A stretch of 64,000 bases of DNA from Saccharothrix sp. NRRL B-16314. Its GTDB lineage: Bacteria > Actinomycetota > Actinomycetes > Mycobacteriales > Pseudonocardiaceae. Shown here piece by piece: positions 46,511 through 56,711 of this stretch. The notes beneath the pieces were generated by a model, which was given only the letters and a program-made list of their open reading frames with translations, searched no databases and had not been told where the DNA came from. Location of the stretch: contig NZ_JNXC01000013.1 of the NCBI RefSeq assembly GCF_000716595.1, forward strand, positions 1 through 64,000, written 5' to 3'. The first letter of the stretch is position 1; every line of letters starts with the position of its first letter. The position numbers and the translations under genes are program-made.

Positions 46511-48412
46511 GTGCCCACGGCCACCGCGTCGATCAAGGAAACGCTGGTCCGCAACGACCTGCGCAACGTCGCGATCGTCGCGCACGTTGACCACGGCAAG
46601 ACCACTCTCGTCGACGCCATGCTCCGCCAGTCCGGCGCCTTCTCGGCGCGAGCCGAGCTCGTAGACCGGGTCATGGACTCGGGCGAGCTCGAGCGCGAGA
46701 AGGGGATCACGATCCTCGCCAAGAACACCGCGGTCCGCCGCCAGACCCCCGACGGGCCGGTCACCATCAACGTGGTGGACACCCCGGGTCACGCCGACTT
46801 CGGTGGTGAGGTCGAACGCGGCCTGTCCATGGTCGACGGCGTGGTGCTCCTGGTGGACGCCTCCGAAGGCCCGCTCCCGCAGACCCGGTTCGTGCTGCGC
46901 AAGACGCTGGCCGCCGGTCTGCCGGTGATCCTGGTGGTGAACAAGGTCGACCGCCCCGACGCCCGGATCTCCGAGGTCGTCGAAGAGGCGCACGACCTGC
47001 TGCTCGACCTGGCGACCGAGGTCGGCGCCGACGACTCGGTGCTGGACCTGCCGGTCGTCTACGCCTCCGCGCGCGCCGGCCGGGCCTCGCTGACCCAGCC
47101 CGCCGACGGCGGCCTGCCCGACGAGGAGAACCTCGACGTCCTGTTCGAGGTGCTCTTCAACCACATCCCGGCCCCGCTGGGTGACGCCGACGCGCCGCTG
47201 CGCGCGCTGGTGACGAACCTCGACGCGTCGTCGTTCCTCGGCCGCATCGCGCTGTGCCGGATCGAGTCCGGCACGATCCGCAAGGGCGAGACGGTGGCCT
47301 GGTGCCGTGAGGACGGCTCGATCCAGAAGGTCCGGATCACCGAGCTGCTGATCACCGAGGCGCTGGACCGCGTGGCCGCCGAGACGGCGAAGGCGGGCGA
47401 CCTGGTCGCCATCGCCGGCATCCCGGAGATCACCATCGGCGACACGCTCGCCGACGTGGAGAACCCCGAGGCGCTGCCGCGCATCACGGTGGACGAGCCG
47501 GCGATCTCGATGACGATCGGCGTCAACACCTCCCCGCTGGCCGGTCGCGGCGGCGGCACCAAGCTCACCGCCCGCATGCTGAAGGCCCGGTTGGACTCGG
47601 AGCTGGTCGGCAACGTGTCGGTGCGGGTCCTGCCGACCGAGCGCCCCGACACCTGGGAGGTGCAGGGCCGCGGTGAGCTGGCCCTGGCCATCCTGGTCGA
47701 GCAGATGAAGCGCGAAGGCTTCGAGCTGACCGTCGGCAAGCCGCAGGTGGTCACGAGGATGGTCGACGGCAAGCTGCACGAGCCGTTCGAGCGCCTGACC
47801 ATCGACGCGCCGGAGGAGCACCTGGGCGCCATCACCCAGCTGCTGGCCAACCGCAAGGGCCGGATGGAGAACATGTCCGGCCACGGGTCGGGGCGGATCA
47901 AGCTGGAGTACGTCGTGCCGTCGCGCGGCCTCATCGGCTTCCGCACCGAGTTCCTGACCGAGACGCGCGGCACCGGTATCGCGAACGCGGTGTCCGAGGG
48001 CTACGGCCCGTGGGCCGGCGAGATCCGGACCAGGCACAACGGTTCGCTGGTCGCCGACCGCACCGGGTCGATCACCGCGTACGCGATGACCCAGCTGGCC
48101 GACCGCGGCACGTTCTTCGTCGAGCCGGGCGCGGACGCGTACGAGGGCATGGTCGTGGGCGAGAACCCGCGCGCGGAGGACCTCGACGTCAACGTGTGCC
48201 GTGAGAAGAAGCTGACGAACATGCGGATGTCGTCAGCCGACGTGATGGAGACCCTGGCCCGGCCGCGGAAGCTGTCGTTGGAGGAGGCGCTGGAGTTCTG
48301 CGCCGCCGACGAGTGCGTCGAGGTCGCGCCCGAGGTCGTGCGGGTGCGCAAGGTGATCCTGGATGCCAACCAGCGCGGCCGGGAGCGCAACCGGAACAAG
48401 CTGCGCGGCTGA
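46511..48412 (+). CDS. typA: Translational GTPase TypA/BipA
   Basis: The 633-residue ribosome-binding GTPase has [22 protein letters not shown] near residues 21-42, [21 protein letters not shown] and VNKVDRP, then EF-G-like domains and the BipA C-terminal domain. It acts in stress-related ribosome assembly and translation. GTG 46511 follows AGGAG. A leader with a hairpin-like GTGAGGCTGACCTCAC at 46382 lies upstream. In mycobacteria typA also precedes lpqW. Confidence 0.95.
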   Translation: MPTATASIKETLVRNDLRNVAIVAHVDHGKTTLVDAMLRQSGAFSARAELVDRVMDSGELEREKGITILAKNTAVRRQTPDGPVTINVVDTPGHADFGGEVERGLSMVDGVVLLVDASEGPLPQTRFVLRKTLAAGLPVILVVNKVDRPDARISEVVEEAHDLLLDLATEVGADDSVLDLPVVYASARAGRASLTQPADGGLPDEENLDVLFEVLFNHIPAPLGDADAPLRALVTNLDASSFLGRIALCRIESGTIRKGETVAWCREDGSIQKVRITELLITEALDRVAAETAKAGDLVAIAGIPEITIGDTLADVENPEALPRITVDEPAISMTIGVNTSPLAGRGGGTKLTARMLKARLDSELVGNVSVRVLPTERPDTWEVQGRGELALAILVEQMKREGFELTVGKPQVVTRMVDGKLHEPFERLTIDAPEEHLGAITQLLANRKGRMENMSGHGSGRIKLEYVVPSRGLIGFRTEFLTETRGTGIANAVSEGYGPWAGEIRTRHNGSLVADRTGSITAYAMTQLADRGTFFVEPGADAYEGMVVGENPRAEDLDVNVCREKKLTNMRMSSADVMETLARPRKLSLEEALEFCAADECVEVAPEVVRVRKVILDANQRGRERNRNKLRG

Positions 48413-48441
48413 TCGACTGCTCCTTATATATAGGGTGTGCT

Positions 48442-48477
48442 GAAGGGCACCTCGGGCTCCGGCCCGGGGTGCCCTTC
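48442..48477 (+). terminator. Terminator hairpin after typA
   Basis: A stem of at least ten base pairs (48442-48451 against 48468-48477) with a GC-rich inner stem, starting 30 bases after the typA stop; TTTGCG follows. Confidence 0.8.
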
Positions 48478-48506
48478 GGTTTGCGCCGTCTGGCACGCTC
48501 GTACCC

Positions 48507-50177
48507 ATGGGGACGCGAAAGGTACTTGCGGTGGTTGCTGCGCTCGCCCTGGCGGGGTGCACGGCGACGCCTCCACCGCCCCTGGTGCCGTCGACGCCGG
48601 GGATGACGGTGGTCCCCAAGGAGAAGCAGAACGAGATCGTGGTCGGGGTGGACGACGTCAAGGGCGGCTACAACCCGCACACCCTGGCCAGCCAGAGCAC
48701 CGTCACCACGGCCCTGGCCTCGCTCCTGCTCCCGTCGACCTTCCGCACCGACCCGGACGGCAGCCCGCGGCTCGACCTCGACCTGGTGGTCAGCGCCGAG
48801 GTCACCAGCGCGGAACCGTACACGGTCACCTACACGCTCCGCCGGGACGCCAGCTGGTCCGACTCGGCGCCGATCGCGGCCGAGGACTTCGTCTACCTCT
48901 GGCAGCGGATGCGGGAGGAGCCGGGGGTGGTCGACCCGGCCGGGTACCGGCTGATCGACGACATCGCGAGCCGCGAGGGCGGCAAGGTGGTCGAGGTGGT
49001 GTTCACCAAGCCGTACCCGGGCTGGCGGAGCCTGTTCCACAACCTCCTGCCCGCCCACCTGCTCAAGGACGCCCCGGGCGGCTGGAGCGCGGCCCTCGCG
49101 GACAGCTTCCCGGCCACGGCGGGCCCGTTCGCCGTCCGCACGCTCGACCAGCCGCGGGGCGAGATCGTGCTCGAGCGCAACGACCGGTTCTGGGAGCAGC
49201 CGCCGCCCCTCGACCGGCTGGTCCTGCGCCGCGCCGGCCAGCACGACACGATCGAGGCGTTGAACACGGGTGACGACCAGGTCGCCCTCATCCGCGCCGA
49301 CTCGATCGTCACCAAGGACATCGCCGAACTGGCCAAGACCGCACCGCTCACCTCGACCGTGGTGCCGAGGCCGGAGGTCGTCCAACTGCTCCTGCGACCC
49401 GCGTCGCCGCGAATGCAGGACGTCCGGGTCCGCACCGCCGTGATGAACGCCCTCGACCGCGACGAGTTGATCGCCCTCGGCACCCGCAGCGGCCCGAGCG
49501 CGACCCTCCGCGCGGACGCGCAGGTGATCCCGCCGAGCAGGGCCGGCTACACCCCGACCATGCCCGCCAAGGCCGGTGACCCCGTGCAACTGCTCACCGA
49601 AGCGGGTTACACCCGACCGGAGGGCGGTCAGTGGGGGCGTGACAACACGACGTTGGAGTTGACCATCGCCGCACCCGCCGATGTCGAGCCGTACGTCGCC
49701 ATCGCGAACCAGGTTCAGCGTCAACTGTCATTGTCCGGAATCGCCGCACGCGTCCTGACAACGCCCGCCAATCAGTTGTTCGGCCAAGATCTGTCGGATA
49801 CCGCCGCTTCCAAAGAGACCATCGACATTGCCGTCGTGCCGCGCGTCGACACCGGTGATTCAGCGGCCGTTCTGGCTTCCGCATTCGGGTGTCGGCCGTC
49901 ACCGCAGGACGGTGGTACACCCATTCCGGCGAATCTCTCCGGTTTCTGCGACCAGACCGTCCAGCCGGTGATCGAACAGGCCCTCAGCGGTGAACTGCTG
50001 CTGGCCGACGCCCTGAAGACGATCGAGCCGGTGCTCTGGCAACAGGCCGTCGCGATGCCGTTGTTCCAGGTAGCAGACTTGCTGGTGGTCTTGCCGGTGG
50101 CTCAGAACGTCACCGCGGGCGCCCCGCTCGCCGGCCCGCTCAGCACCGCGCGCACCTGGCGCCGTGAAGATCGTTGA
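48507..50177 (+). CDS. lpqW: LpqW-like substrate-binding lipoprotein (SBP family 5)
   Basis: The 556-residue lipoprotein (lipobox LALAGC) has the peptide/nickel-binding SBP_bac_5 fold. Adjacency to typA and to mshB after a break is the mycobacterial lpqW position. LpqW in mycobacteria is not a transport protein but directs PIM intermediates into LM/LAM. No transport genes belong to it directly. The GT87 enzyme in this window is a possible partner in lipoglycan assembly. The ATG has no strong ribosome site. Confidence 0.78.
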   Translation: MGTRKVLAVVAALALAGCTATPPPPLVPSTPGMTVVPKEKQNEIVVGVDDVKGGYNPHTLASQSTVTTALASLLLPSTFRTDPDGSPRLDLDLVVSAEVTSAEPYTVTYTLRRDASWSDSAPIAAEDFVYLWQRMREEPGVVDPAGYRLIDDIASREGGKVVEVVFTKPYPGWRSLFHNLLPAHLLKDAPGGWSAALADSFPATAGPFAVRTLDQPRGEIVLERNDRFWEQPPPLDRLVLRRAGQHDTIEALNTGDDQVALIRADSIVTKDIAELAKTAPLTSTVVPRPEVVQLLLRPASPRMQDVRVRTAVMNALDRDELIALGTRSGPSATLRADAQVIPPSRAGYTPTMPAKAGDPVQLLTEAGYTRPEGGQWGRDNTTLELTIAAPADVEPYVAIANQVQRQLSLSGIAARVLTTPANQLFGQDLSDTAASKETIDIAVVPRVDTGDSAAVLASAFGCRPSPQDGGTPIPANLSGFCDQTVQPVIEQALSGELLLADALKTIEPVLWQQAVAMPLFQVADLLVVLPVAQNVTAGAPLAGPLSTARTWRREDR

Positions 50178-50227
50178 CCGTTGACTCCGACGAAACACCA
50201 GCTTCAAGATGCGTTCGCGGAGCAGTA

Positions 50228-50256
50228 TTGACAGTATTCCTGCCGTCCGGTTAACG
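50228..50256 (+). promoter_or_regulatory. Possible sigma-70-like promoter before the oligopeptide ABC operon
   Basis: TTGACA at 50228-50233 is followed after 17 bases by TTAACG at 50251-50256. The -35 is a perfect match, the -10 is weak. It lies 212 bases before the substrate-binding gene start. Confidence 0.3.
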
Positions 50257-50467
50257 AACGCTCCCTGCCGGTAACGACGGAGTCGCGTGCTGCGACGACG
50301 TGTCACCCTTTGGTCACGATCGGCCGATGGGCAGTGACCGTGCGGCGCACTGGTTCTTATCGTGCTGCAACGGTGTGTCGGTTCGGGGCGCGTTTGGCAC
50401 ATCTCGGTTATGGGTGGAAGTCGGCCCAAACGGTCGCTCCAACCCAGTGCTAGGAGGGCACGTGTCG

Positions 50468-52285
50468 ATGAGGAGATCAAAGACTGTCTCGGCGCTTGCG
50501 CTGTTGACCGGAGCCGCGCTCGTGCTGAGCGCGTGCAGCGGCGGCGGCTCGGGCGGCGGAGAACAGGGCGGTCCGCAAGACCTCGACCCCGGTGCGATCG
50601 GTGGTCAGGACGAGCTGTTCAAGCGTCCGAAGGTGGAGGACATCGGCGAGATCGCGGTCGCCGTCGAAGAGGGCTTCCACAACTACAACAACAACATCGG
50701 CGCGACGAACAACTTCTCCAGCACCATCGCGCTGTCGAACGTGCAGCCTTCGCCGTACCTCCCGGTGCTGGTGGACGGCAAGATCGTCATCAAGATCGAC
50801 AACGACCTGATGGAGTCCATCAAGGTCACGTCGACCGACCCGCAGACCATCGAGTGGAAGGTGCAGAAGGCGGCCGTCTGGTCCGATGGCGAAGCCATCG
50901 ACTGCGACGACTTCCACCTGAAGTGGCTGGCGGCGACGAGCAAGGCGACCGTCAAGGGCGAGAGCGGCGAGGAAGCGTCGATCTTCGACTCCTCCCCGAC
51001 CGGCTACGAGGACGTCGAGAAGCTCGAGTGCTCGGAAGACGGCAAGACGATCACCACGACGTTCAAGAAGGCGTTCGCCGACTACCGGGGCATGTTCTCG
51101 CAGCCCGGTAGCGACGGCCTGCTCCCGGCGCACGTCCTGGAGCAGAAGACCGGCGTCTCGGACATCACCGCGGTGAAGCCGGACCAGAACGACGAGACCG
51201 TCAAGAAGGTCGCCGAGTTCTACACCACCGGCTGGCTGGGCTTCGACCCGTCCGTCGCCCTCTCCGGCGGCCCGTACTCCATCGTCTCCTCGGACCTCAA
51301 GGACCAGACGGTCCTGGAGCGCAACCCGAAGTGGTGGGGCAACCCCGGTGGCCCGGCCAAGGTCATCCTGAAGACGAACACCGACGCCCAGTCGTCGGCC
51401 CAGCAGCTCCAGAACAAGGAAGTCCAGGTCATCGCCCCGCAGGCTGACCCGGCCGTCGCCCAGCAGCTCCGCGGCGACAGCGCGTTCGAGGTCTTCGCGG
51501 CCGGTGGCCAGACCTACGAGCACGTCGACTTCAACATGGCGCTGCCGCTGTTCAAGGAGAACAAGGACCTGCGCCTGGCGATCGCCCAGTGCTTCGACCG
51601 CGAAGCCCTGATCGAGAAGCTCGTCGCCGACGTGGACCCGAACGCCAAGCCGCTCGGCAGCCTCACGTTCCAGCCCAACGAGGTCGGCTACGAGGACCAC
51701 TACGGTGACGTCGGCAAGGGTGACGTCGCCGCGGCCAAGAAGACGATGGACGAGGGCGGCTGGAAGCTCGGCGCCGACGGCGTCTACACGAAGGGCGAGT
51801 TCCGCGCGTCCTTCAAGCTCGGCCACAAGATCGTCCAGCGTCGTGCCGACACGGTCCGCATCCTGCAGGACAAGTGCAAGCAGGCCGGCATCGAGATCGT
51901 CGCCGACCAGGCTGCCGACTTCAACGACAAGCGCCTCCCGGCGAGCGAGTTCGAGTCCGCGCTGTTCGCGTGGGTCGGCCAGCCGCTGAAGGCCGGTGCG
52001 TACGGCAACTACGCCCAGAAGTCCGAGGGTGGCACGGGCAACTACAACAACTACGACTCCGCCCCGTTGACGGAGAAGTGGAAGGCCGCGAACAGCGAGC
52101 TGGACTACCAGAAGCGCATCACCATGATGAACGAAGCCGACAAGATCATGCGTGATGACCTGCACAGCATCCCGCTGTTCCAGTTGACCGACTTCGCCGC
52201 TTCGAGCGCGGACATCGGCCCGATCTCGTACATCGGTGTCGGCGGCGGTGTCACCTGGAACCTCTACGCCTGGCAGAAGAAGTAA
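50468..52285 (+). CDS. Oligopeptide ABC transporter substrate-binding lipoprotein (SBP family 5)
   Basis: The 605-residue lipoprotein has a signal and lipobox LVLSAC, then a Gly/Ser-rich spacer, and the SBP_bac_5 domain (VWSDGEAIDCDDFHLKWLA, FDPSVALSGGPYSIV, LERNPKWWGNPGGPA). Codons are strongly biased and Lys-rich, as for a highly expressed protein. A GTG at 50462 is possible, but ATG 50468 has the better spacing from AGGAGGG. A strong hairpin after it would raise its level above the permeases. Confidence 0.9.
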   Translation: MRRSKTVSALALLTGAALVLSACSGGGSGGGEQGGPQDLDPGAIGGQDELFKRPKVEDIGEIAVAVEEGFHNYNNNIGATNNFSSTIALSNVQPSPYLPVLVDGKIVIKIDNDLMESIKVTSTDPQTIEWKVQKAAVWSDGEAIDCDDFHLKWLAATSKATVKGESGEEASIFDSSPTGYEDVEKLECSEDGKTITTTFKKAFADYRGMFSQPGSDGLLPAHVLEQKTGVSDITAVKPDQNDETVKKVAEFYTTGWLGFDPSVALSGGPYSIVSSDLKDQTVLERNPKWWGNPGGPAKVILKTNTDAQSSAQQLQNKEVQVIAPQADPAVAQQLRGDSAFEVFAAGGQTYEHVDFNMALPLFKENKDLRLAIAQCFDREALIEKLVADVDPNAKPLGSLTFQPNEVGYEDHYGDVGKGDVAAAKKTMDEGGWKLGADGVYTKGEFRASFKLGHKIVQRRADTVRILQDKCKQAGIEIVADQAADFNDKRLPASEFESALFAWVGQPLKAGAYGNYAQKSEGGTGNYNNYDSAPLTEKWKAANSELDYQKRITMMNEADKIMRDDLHSIPLFQLTDFAASSADIGPISYIGVGGGVTWNLYAWQKK

Positions 52286-52328
52286 CGCCGGGTTCGTGAT
52301 TCCGGGTAGATAAAGTACGACCCAACCG

Positions 52329-52363
52329 CCGGGGGGCCGGTGCCACAAGCACCGGCCCCCCGG
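52329..52363 (+). terminator. Strong hairpin between the binding protein and permease genes
   Basis: A perfect 15-bp stem (52329-52343 against 52349-52363) with a 5-base loop. It would reduce read-through from the binding-protein gene into the permease genes, the usual way to keep excess binding protein. Confidence 0.85.
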
Positions 52364-52431
52364 ACGGTGTCCGCGTCCGGTAGGCTCCCACGCTTGCACG
52401 CGGGGGTGCCTAGGGAGACTAGAGACTCGTC

Positions 52432-53430
52432 ATGTTCCGTTACATAATCCGGCGGTTGTTGATCTCGATTCCGCTGTTGATCGTCGCTTCATTCCTCTGC
52501 TTCGGTCTCGTCAACGCCATGGGTGATCCCCTCGGCGAGTGGAAGCTCCAGAAACCGCGGACACCGGCGGAAATCGCCGCCGCTTACGAGCGGACGGGCT
52601 ACAACAAGCCGTTCATGGAGCGCTACGTCGACTGGGCCGGCGACTTCGTGACCGGCGACTGGGGCGAGTCCGTCGTCCCCGGCAACGCGGGCAAGCCGGT
52701 CAAGGAAGAGCTGATCAACGCCTTTGGCACGACCCTGCGGCTGATCCTGGTCGCGGAGGTCATCGCCCTGCTCCTCGGCGTCGGCGTCGGCGTCGTCGGC
52801 GCGGTCAGACAGTATTCGATATTCGACTACACGGCGACCGGAATATCGTTCGCCATGTTCTCCATGCCCCTGTTCTGCGTGGCGCTGGTGCTCAAGGCCG
52901 GCGGCATCCAGTTCAACAACTGGCTGGAGTCGATAGGCGCCGAACGATGGCTCACCATGGCCGGTCCGCCCGGTGAGGGCTTCTCCGGCGGGTTCATCGA
53001 CCAGGTCTACCAGTATTCCGGCGCGTTCATCCTGCCGACGATCTGCCTGGTCGTGATCCAGTTCGCGCTGTACAGCCGCTTCCAGCGCGCCTCGATGCTG
53101 GACACCCTCAACGCCGACTACGTGCGCACCGCGCAGGCGAAGGGCATCTCGGAGAGCCGAGCCATCTTCAAGCACGCGTTCCGCAACGCGCTCATCCCGA
53201 TCGTCACGGTGTCCTCGCTCAACATCGGCGCCCAGTTCGGCGGCGCGGTGATCACCGAGACGGTCTTCGGCTGGTCGGGCATGGGCAAGTTCCTGGTCGA
53301 CGCGATCACCGACCTCGAGCCTTACCAGGTGCTCGGCTTCATGATGGTGACCGCCGTCTTCATCATCGTGTTCAACCTGATCGCGGACGTCATGTACGCG
53401 TTCCTGGACCCGAGGATCCGCCTTGACTGA
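52432..53430 (+). CDS. Oligopeptide ABC transporter permease (DppB/OppB type)
   Basis: The 332-residue permease starts with MFRYIIRRLLISIPLLIVAS, a typical DppB N-terminus, has about six helices, and contains the EAA loop DYVRTAQAKGISESRAIFKHAFRNALIP. It pairs with the following DppC-type protein. Unusually it has an extended first periplasmic loop. Codes for the second of five genes. Confidence 0.9.
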   Translation: MFRYIIRRLLISIPLLIVASFLCFGLVNAMGDPLGEWKLQKPRTPAEIAAAYERTGYNKPFMERYVDWAGDFVTGDWGESVVPGNAGKPVKEELINAFGTTLRLILVAEVIALLLGVGVGVVGAVRQYSIFDYTATGISFAMFSMPLFCVALVLKAGGIQFNNWLESIGAERWLTMAGPPGEGFSGGFIDQVYQYSGAFILPTICLVVIQFALYSRFQRASMLDTLNADYVRTAQAKGISESRAIFKHAFRNALIPIVTVSSLNIGAQFGGAVITETVFGWSGMGKFLVDAITDLEPYQVLGFMMVTAVFIIVFNLIADVMYAFLDPRIRLD

Positions 53431-54379
53431 GATCGGTTCCCCCGTGGCGCAGGCCCCGTCGCCGAGCCCGGCCGAGGCGAGTCAGTTCGACACGACCTCC
53501 ACGCGCAAGCAGTCGCAGGTGATCCTGCGCCGGTTCATGCGGCACAAGGCCGCCGTGTTCGGTGTCGTGCTGCTGGTCCTGCTCGTGCTGTTCGCCTTCC
53601 TGGGCGGCGCGATCTGGAAGTACTCGTACACCGACCTGGGCTTCAAGCGGTACCTGCCGCCCAGCGCCGACCACCCGTTCGGCACCGACCGGCTCGGCGC
53701 GGACATGGTGGCGCAGCTGATCCGCGGCACCCAGTTCTCGCTCCAGATCGCGGTGGTCGTCGCGGTCCTGTCGACGATCATCGGCGTGGTGCTCGGTGCG
53801 CTGGCCGGCTACCTCAAGGGCTGGGTCGACACGGTCATCAGCCGCTTCATCGACCTGCTGCTGGTCATCCCCAGCCTGGTCATCGCGGCCGTGCTGGTGC
53901 GCAACAGCTTCGTGGTGTCGGTCGCCGGCAACGGCGGCAAGAGCAACTGGATGATCGTGGCCCTGTACATGGGCCTGATCGGCTGGCTGTCCATCGCCCG
54001 CGTGATCCGCGGCATGGTGCTGTCGCTGCGCGAGAAGGAGTTCGTGGAGGCCGCCCGCGCGCTGGGCGCGTCGACGTTCCGGATCGTGTTCCGGCACATC
54101 CTGCCCAACACGGTCGACGTGATCATCGTCAACGCCACGCTGGCGATCGCGCAGGCGGTGCTGCTGGAGGCCGCGCTGTCGTTCCTCGGCCTGGGCGTGC
54201 AGAGCCCGGACACGTCGCTGGGGCTGATGATCAGCTTGAACAAGAACGAGCTGACCCTGCACCCGTGGCTGTTCTTCACCACGTTCGTGTTCATCGTGCT
54301 GATCTCGCTCTCGGTGAACTTCATCGGTGACGGTCTCCGGGACGCCTTCGACCCGCGGCAGAAGAGGGTGAAGGCATGA
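53423..54379 (+). CDS. Oligopeptide ABC transporter permease (DppC/OppC type)
   Basis: The 318-residue permease begins at TTG 53423, overlapping the DppB-type stop by eight bases. It has an N-terminal cytoplasmic part, about six helices and the EAA loop FVEAARALGASTFRIVFRHILPNT. HPFGTDRLGADMVAQLIRG is a DppC hallmark. Confidence 0.88.
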   Translation: MTEIGSPVAQAPSPSPAEASQFDTTSTRKQSQVILRRFMRHKAAVFGVVLLVLLVLFAFLGGAIWKYSYTDLGFKRYLPPSADHPFGTDRLGADMVAQLIRGTQFSLQIAVVVAVLSTIIGVVLGALAGYLKGWVDTVISRFIDLLLVIPSLVIAAVLVRNSFVVSVAGNGGKSNWMIVALYMGLIGWLSIARVIRGMVLSLREKEFVEAARALGASTFRIVFRHILPNTVDVIIVNATLAIAQAVLLEAALSFLGLGVQSPDTSLGLMISLNKNELTLHPWLFFTTFVFIVLISLSVNFIGDGLRDAFDPRQKRVKA

Positions 54380-55560
54380 GTGAGGTGGACGTGATGAACG
54401 CACCCGAGTCCTCGGCGTGGGGCGACACGGCCGGCGGCGAGAAGCTGCTGAGGGTCGAGAACCTGTCGGTGGACTTCCCGACCGACGACGGCGTCGTGCA
54501 CGCCGTGCGGGACGTGTCGTTCACGCTCGGCCCCGGTGAGGTGCTGGGCGTCGTCGGCGAGTCGGGCTCGGGCAAGTCGGTGTCGTCGATGGCGGTCATG
54601 GGCCTGCTGCCCAAGACCGCGAAGATCGGCGGGTCGATCAAGTTCAAGGACCGCGAGCTCGTCGGCCTGAGCTACAAGCAGATGCAGCCGGTCCGCGGCA
54701 ACGGCGTCGCGATGATCTTCCAGGACCCGATGACGTCGATGAACCCGGTGTACACGGTGGGCTGGCAGCTCGCCGAGGCGCACCTGGCGCACCACGACGT
54801 GTCGAAGAAGGCGGCCTGGGCCAAGGCCGTCGAGGCGCTGGAGCTCGTCGGCATCCCGCAGCCGGACCGCCGTGCGTCGCAGTACCCGCACGAGTTCTCC
54901 GGCGGCATGCGGCAGCGCGCGATGATCGCCATGGCGATCATCAACGACCCGGACGTGATCATCGCGGACGAGCCGACCACCGCGCTGGACGTGACGGTGC
55001 AGGCGCAGATCCTGGACACGCTGCTGCGCATCCGGGACGAGACGAGCGCCGGCATCGTCGTCATCACGCACGACCTCGGCGTGGTGGCGGGCATGGTGGA
55101 CCGCGTGCAGGTCATGTACGGCGGCACGGTCGTCGAGCAGGGCACCGTGGACGAGGTGTTCGAGGCGCAGCGGATGCCGTACACGGTGGGTCTGCTGGGT
55201 TCCATCCCGAACCCGAACCTGCTGGGCAAGCGGCTCACCCCGATCAAGGGCGCGCCGCCCTCGCTGATGAACCTGCCGCAGGGCTGCTCGTTCTCACCGC
55301 GGTGCCCGCTGGCGATCGACGAGTGCCGCGAGACCGAGCCGCAGCTGCTGGAGACCGACCGGTCCGGCCACTTCGCGCGGTGCCACCGCTCCGCGCACCT
55401 GGCCACGCTGGAGAACCCGCAGCGGCTGTTCGCGCACGACGAGATCGGCGTGGTCGAGAACCCGGCGTCGCTCACCACGGCGAACCCGGGCATGCCCATC
55501 GCCGAGGACGTCGACGTGGTGGAAGCGCGACTGCACGAAGGGGAGAACCCGACCTCATGA
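54376..55560 (+). CDS. Oligopeptide ABC transporter ATPase (DppD/OppD type)
   Basis: The 394-residue ATPase has Walker A GESGSGKS, Walker [14 protein letters not shown] and the C-terminal oligopeptide-transporter extension with an iron-sulfur-like cysteine motif ([16 protein letters not shown]...C). It continues with a longer tail than usual, about 45 residues. ATG overlaps the DppC-type stop by four bases. Confidence 0.92.
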   Translation: MSEVDVMNAPESSAWGDTAGGEKLLRVENLSVDFPTDDGVVHAVRDVSFTLGPGEVLGVVGESGSGKSVSSMAVMGLLPKTAKIGGSIKFKDRELVGLSYKQMQPVRGNGVAMIFQDPMTSMNPVYTVGWQLAEAHLAHHDVSKKAAWAKAVEALELVGIPQPDRRASQYPHEFSGGMRQRAMIAMAIINDPDVIIADEPTTALDVTVQAQILDTLLRIRDETSAGIVVITHDLGVVAGMVDRVQVMYGGTVVEQGTVDEVFEAQRMPYTVGLLGSIPNPNLLGKRLTPIKGAPPSLMNLPQGCSFSPRCPLAIDECRETEPQLLETDRSGHFARCHRSAHLATLENPQRLFAHDEIGVVENPASLTTANPGMPIAEDVDVVEARLHEGENPTS

Positions 55561-56621
55561 CGTCCACAGAAGTGAACCCACAGGCCGGTGGCGTCGCCTC
55601 CGGGCGTCCGGGCGAGACCCCGTTGCTGGAGATCAAGGACCTGGTCAAGTCCTTCCCCGTGCGCGGCGGCGGCATCATCCCGCGCACGGTCGGGCAGGTG
55701 CAGGCCGTGTCCGGCGTCAGCTTCGACCTGTACCCGGGCGAGACCCTCGGCCTGGTCGGCGAGTCCGGCTGCGGCAAGTCCACCACCGGCAGGGCCATCC
55801 TCCAGCTGCACAAGCCGACGTCCGGCTCGGTGAAGTTCGAGGGCCGCGAGCTGACCACGCTGCGCGGCAAGGGCCTGCGCTCGGTGCGCCGGGACATGCA
55901 GATCGTGTTCCAGGACCCGTACGCGTCGCTGAACCCGCGCTGGCAGATCAACGAGCTGATCTCCGAGCCGTTCAAGATCCACGGCGTGCCCGCGGACGGC
56001 GGCGGCGACGTGCAGCACCGGGTCAACGAGCTGATGGAGCTCGTCGGCCTGAACCCGGAGCACCGCGGCCGGTACGCGCACGAGTTCTCCGGCGGGCAGC
56101 GCCAGCGCATCGGCATCGCCCGCGCGCTCGCGCTCAACCCGAAGCTCGTGGTGCTGGACGAGCCGGTGTCGGCGCTGGACGTGTCGGTGCAGGCGGGCGT
56201 GGTGAACCTGCTGGAGGAGTTGCAGGACCGCCTCGGCCTGGCGTACCTGTTCGTGGCGCACGACCTGTCGGTCGTCCGGCACATCTCCGACCGGGTCGCC
56301 GTGATGTACCTCGGCAAGATCATCGAGATCGGCGACCGGGAGGACATCTACGCCCGGCCGATGCACCCGTACACGCAGGCGCTGCTGTCCGCGGTACCGG
56401 TGCCGAACCCGAAGGTGGAGCGCGGCCGTCAGCGGATCGTGCTCACCGGTGACGTTCCGTCGCCGGTGAACCCGCCGTCGGGCTGCCGCTTCCGCACCCG
56501 CTGCTGGAAGGCGCAGGACATCTGCGCCACCGAGGAGCCCAAGCTGGAGCGGCGCGGCGACGGCGAGGGCACGCTCTCGGCGTGCCACTTCGCCGAAGTG
56601 ATGCCCTCGATCGCGGGGTAG
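55557..56621 (+). CDS. Oligopeptide ABC transporter ATPase (DppF/OppF type)
   Basis: The 354-residue ATPase has Walker [10 protein letters not shown], signature [15 protein letters not shown], Walker [13 protein letters not shown] and the C-terminal [16 protein letters not shown] motif of the oligopeptide group. It overlaps the previous gene by four bases and is the last of the operon, followed by a hairpin. The two ATPases would form the heterodimer driving the DppBC-type pore. Confidence 0.92.
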   Translation: MTSTEVNPQAGGVASGRPGETPLLEIKDLVKSFPVRGGGIIPRTVGQVQAVSGVSFDLYPGETLGLVGESGCGKSTTGRAILQLHKPTSGSVKFEGRELTTLRGKGLRSVRRDMQIVFQDPYASLNPRWQINELISEPFKIHGVPADGGGDVQHRVNELMELVGLNPEHRGRYAHEFSGGQRQRIGIARALALNPKLVVLDEPVSALDVSVQAGVVNLLEELQDRLGLAYLFVAHDLSVVRHISDRVAVMYLGKIIEIGDREDIYARPMHPYTQALLSAVPVPNPKVERGRQRIVLTGDVPSPVNPPSGCRFRTRCWKAQDICATEEPKLERRGDGEGTLSACHFAEVMPSIAG

Positions 56622-56642
56622 CCGCCGCGTCGGTAGCGCTGC

Positions 56643-56682
56643 CGCCCTCGGGGCCGCCGGTTGTCCGGTGTCCCCGAGGGCG
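56643..56682 (+). terminator. Terminator hairpin after the oligopeptide operon
   Basis: An 11-bp stem (56643-56653 against 56672-56682) lies 22 bases after the last ATPase gene and before mshB. Confidence 0.7.
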
Positions 56683-56711
56683 GGCGGCGACTGCCCCTCT
56701 ACTCTGATCCG

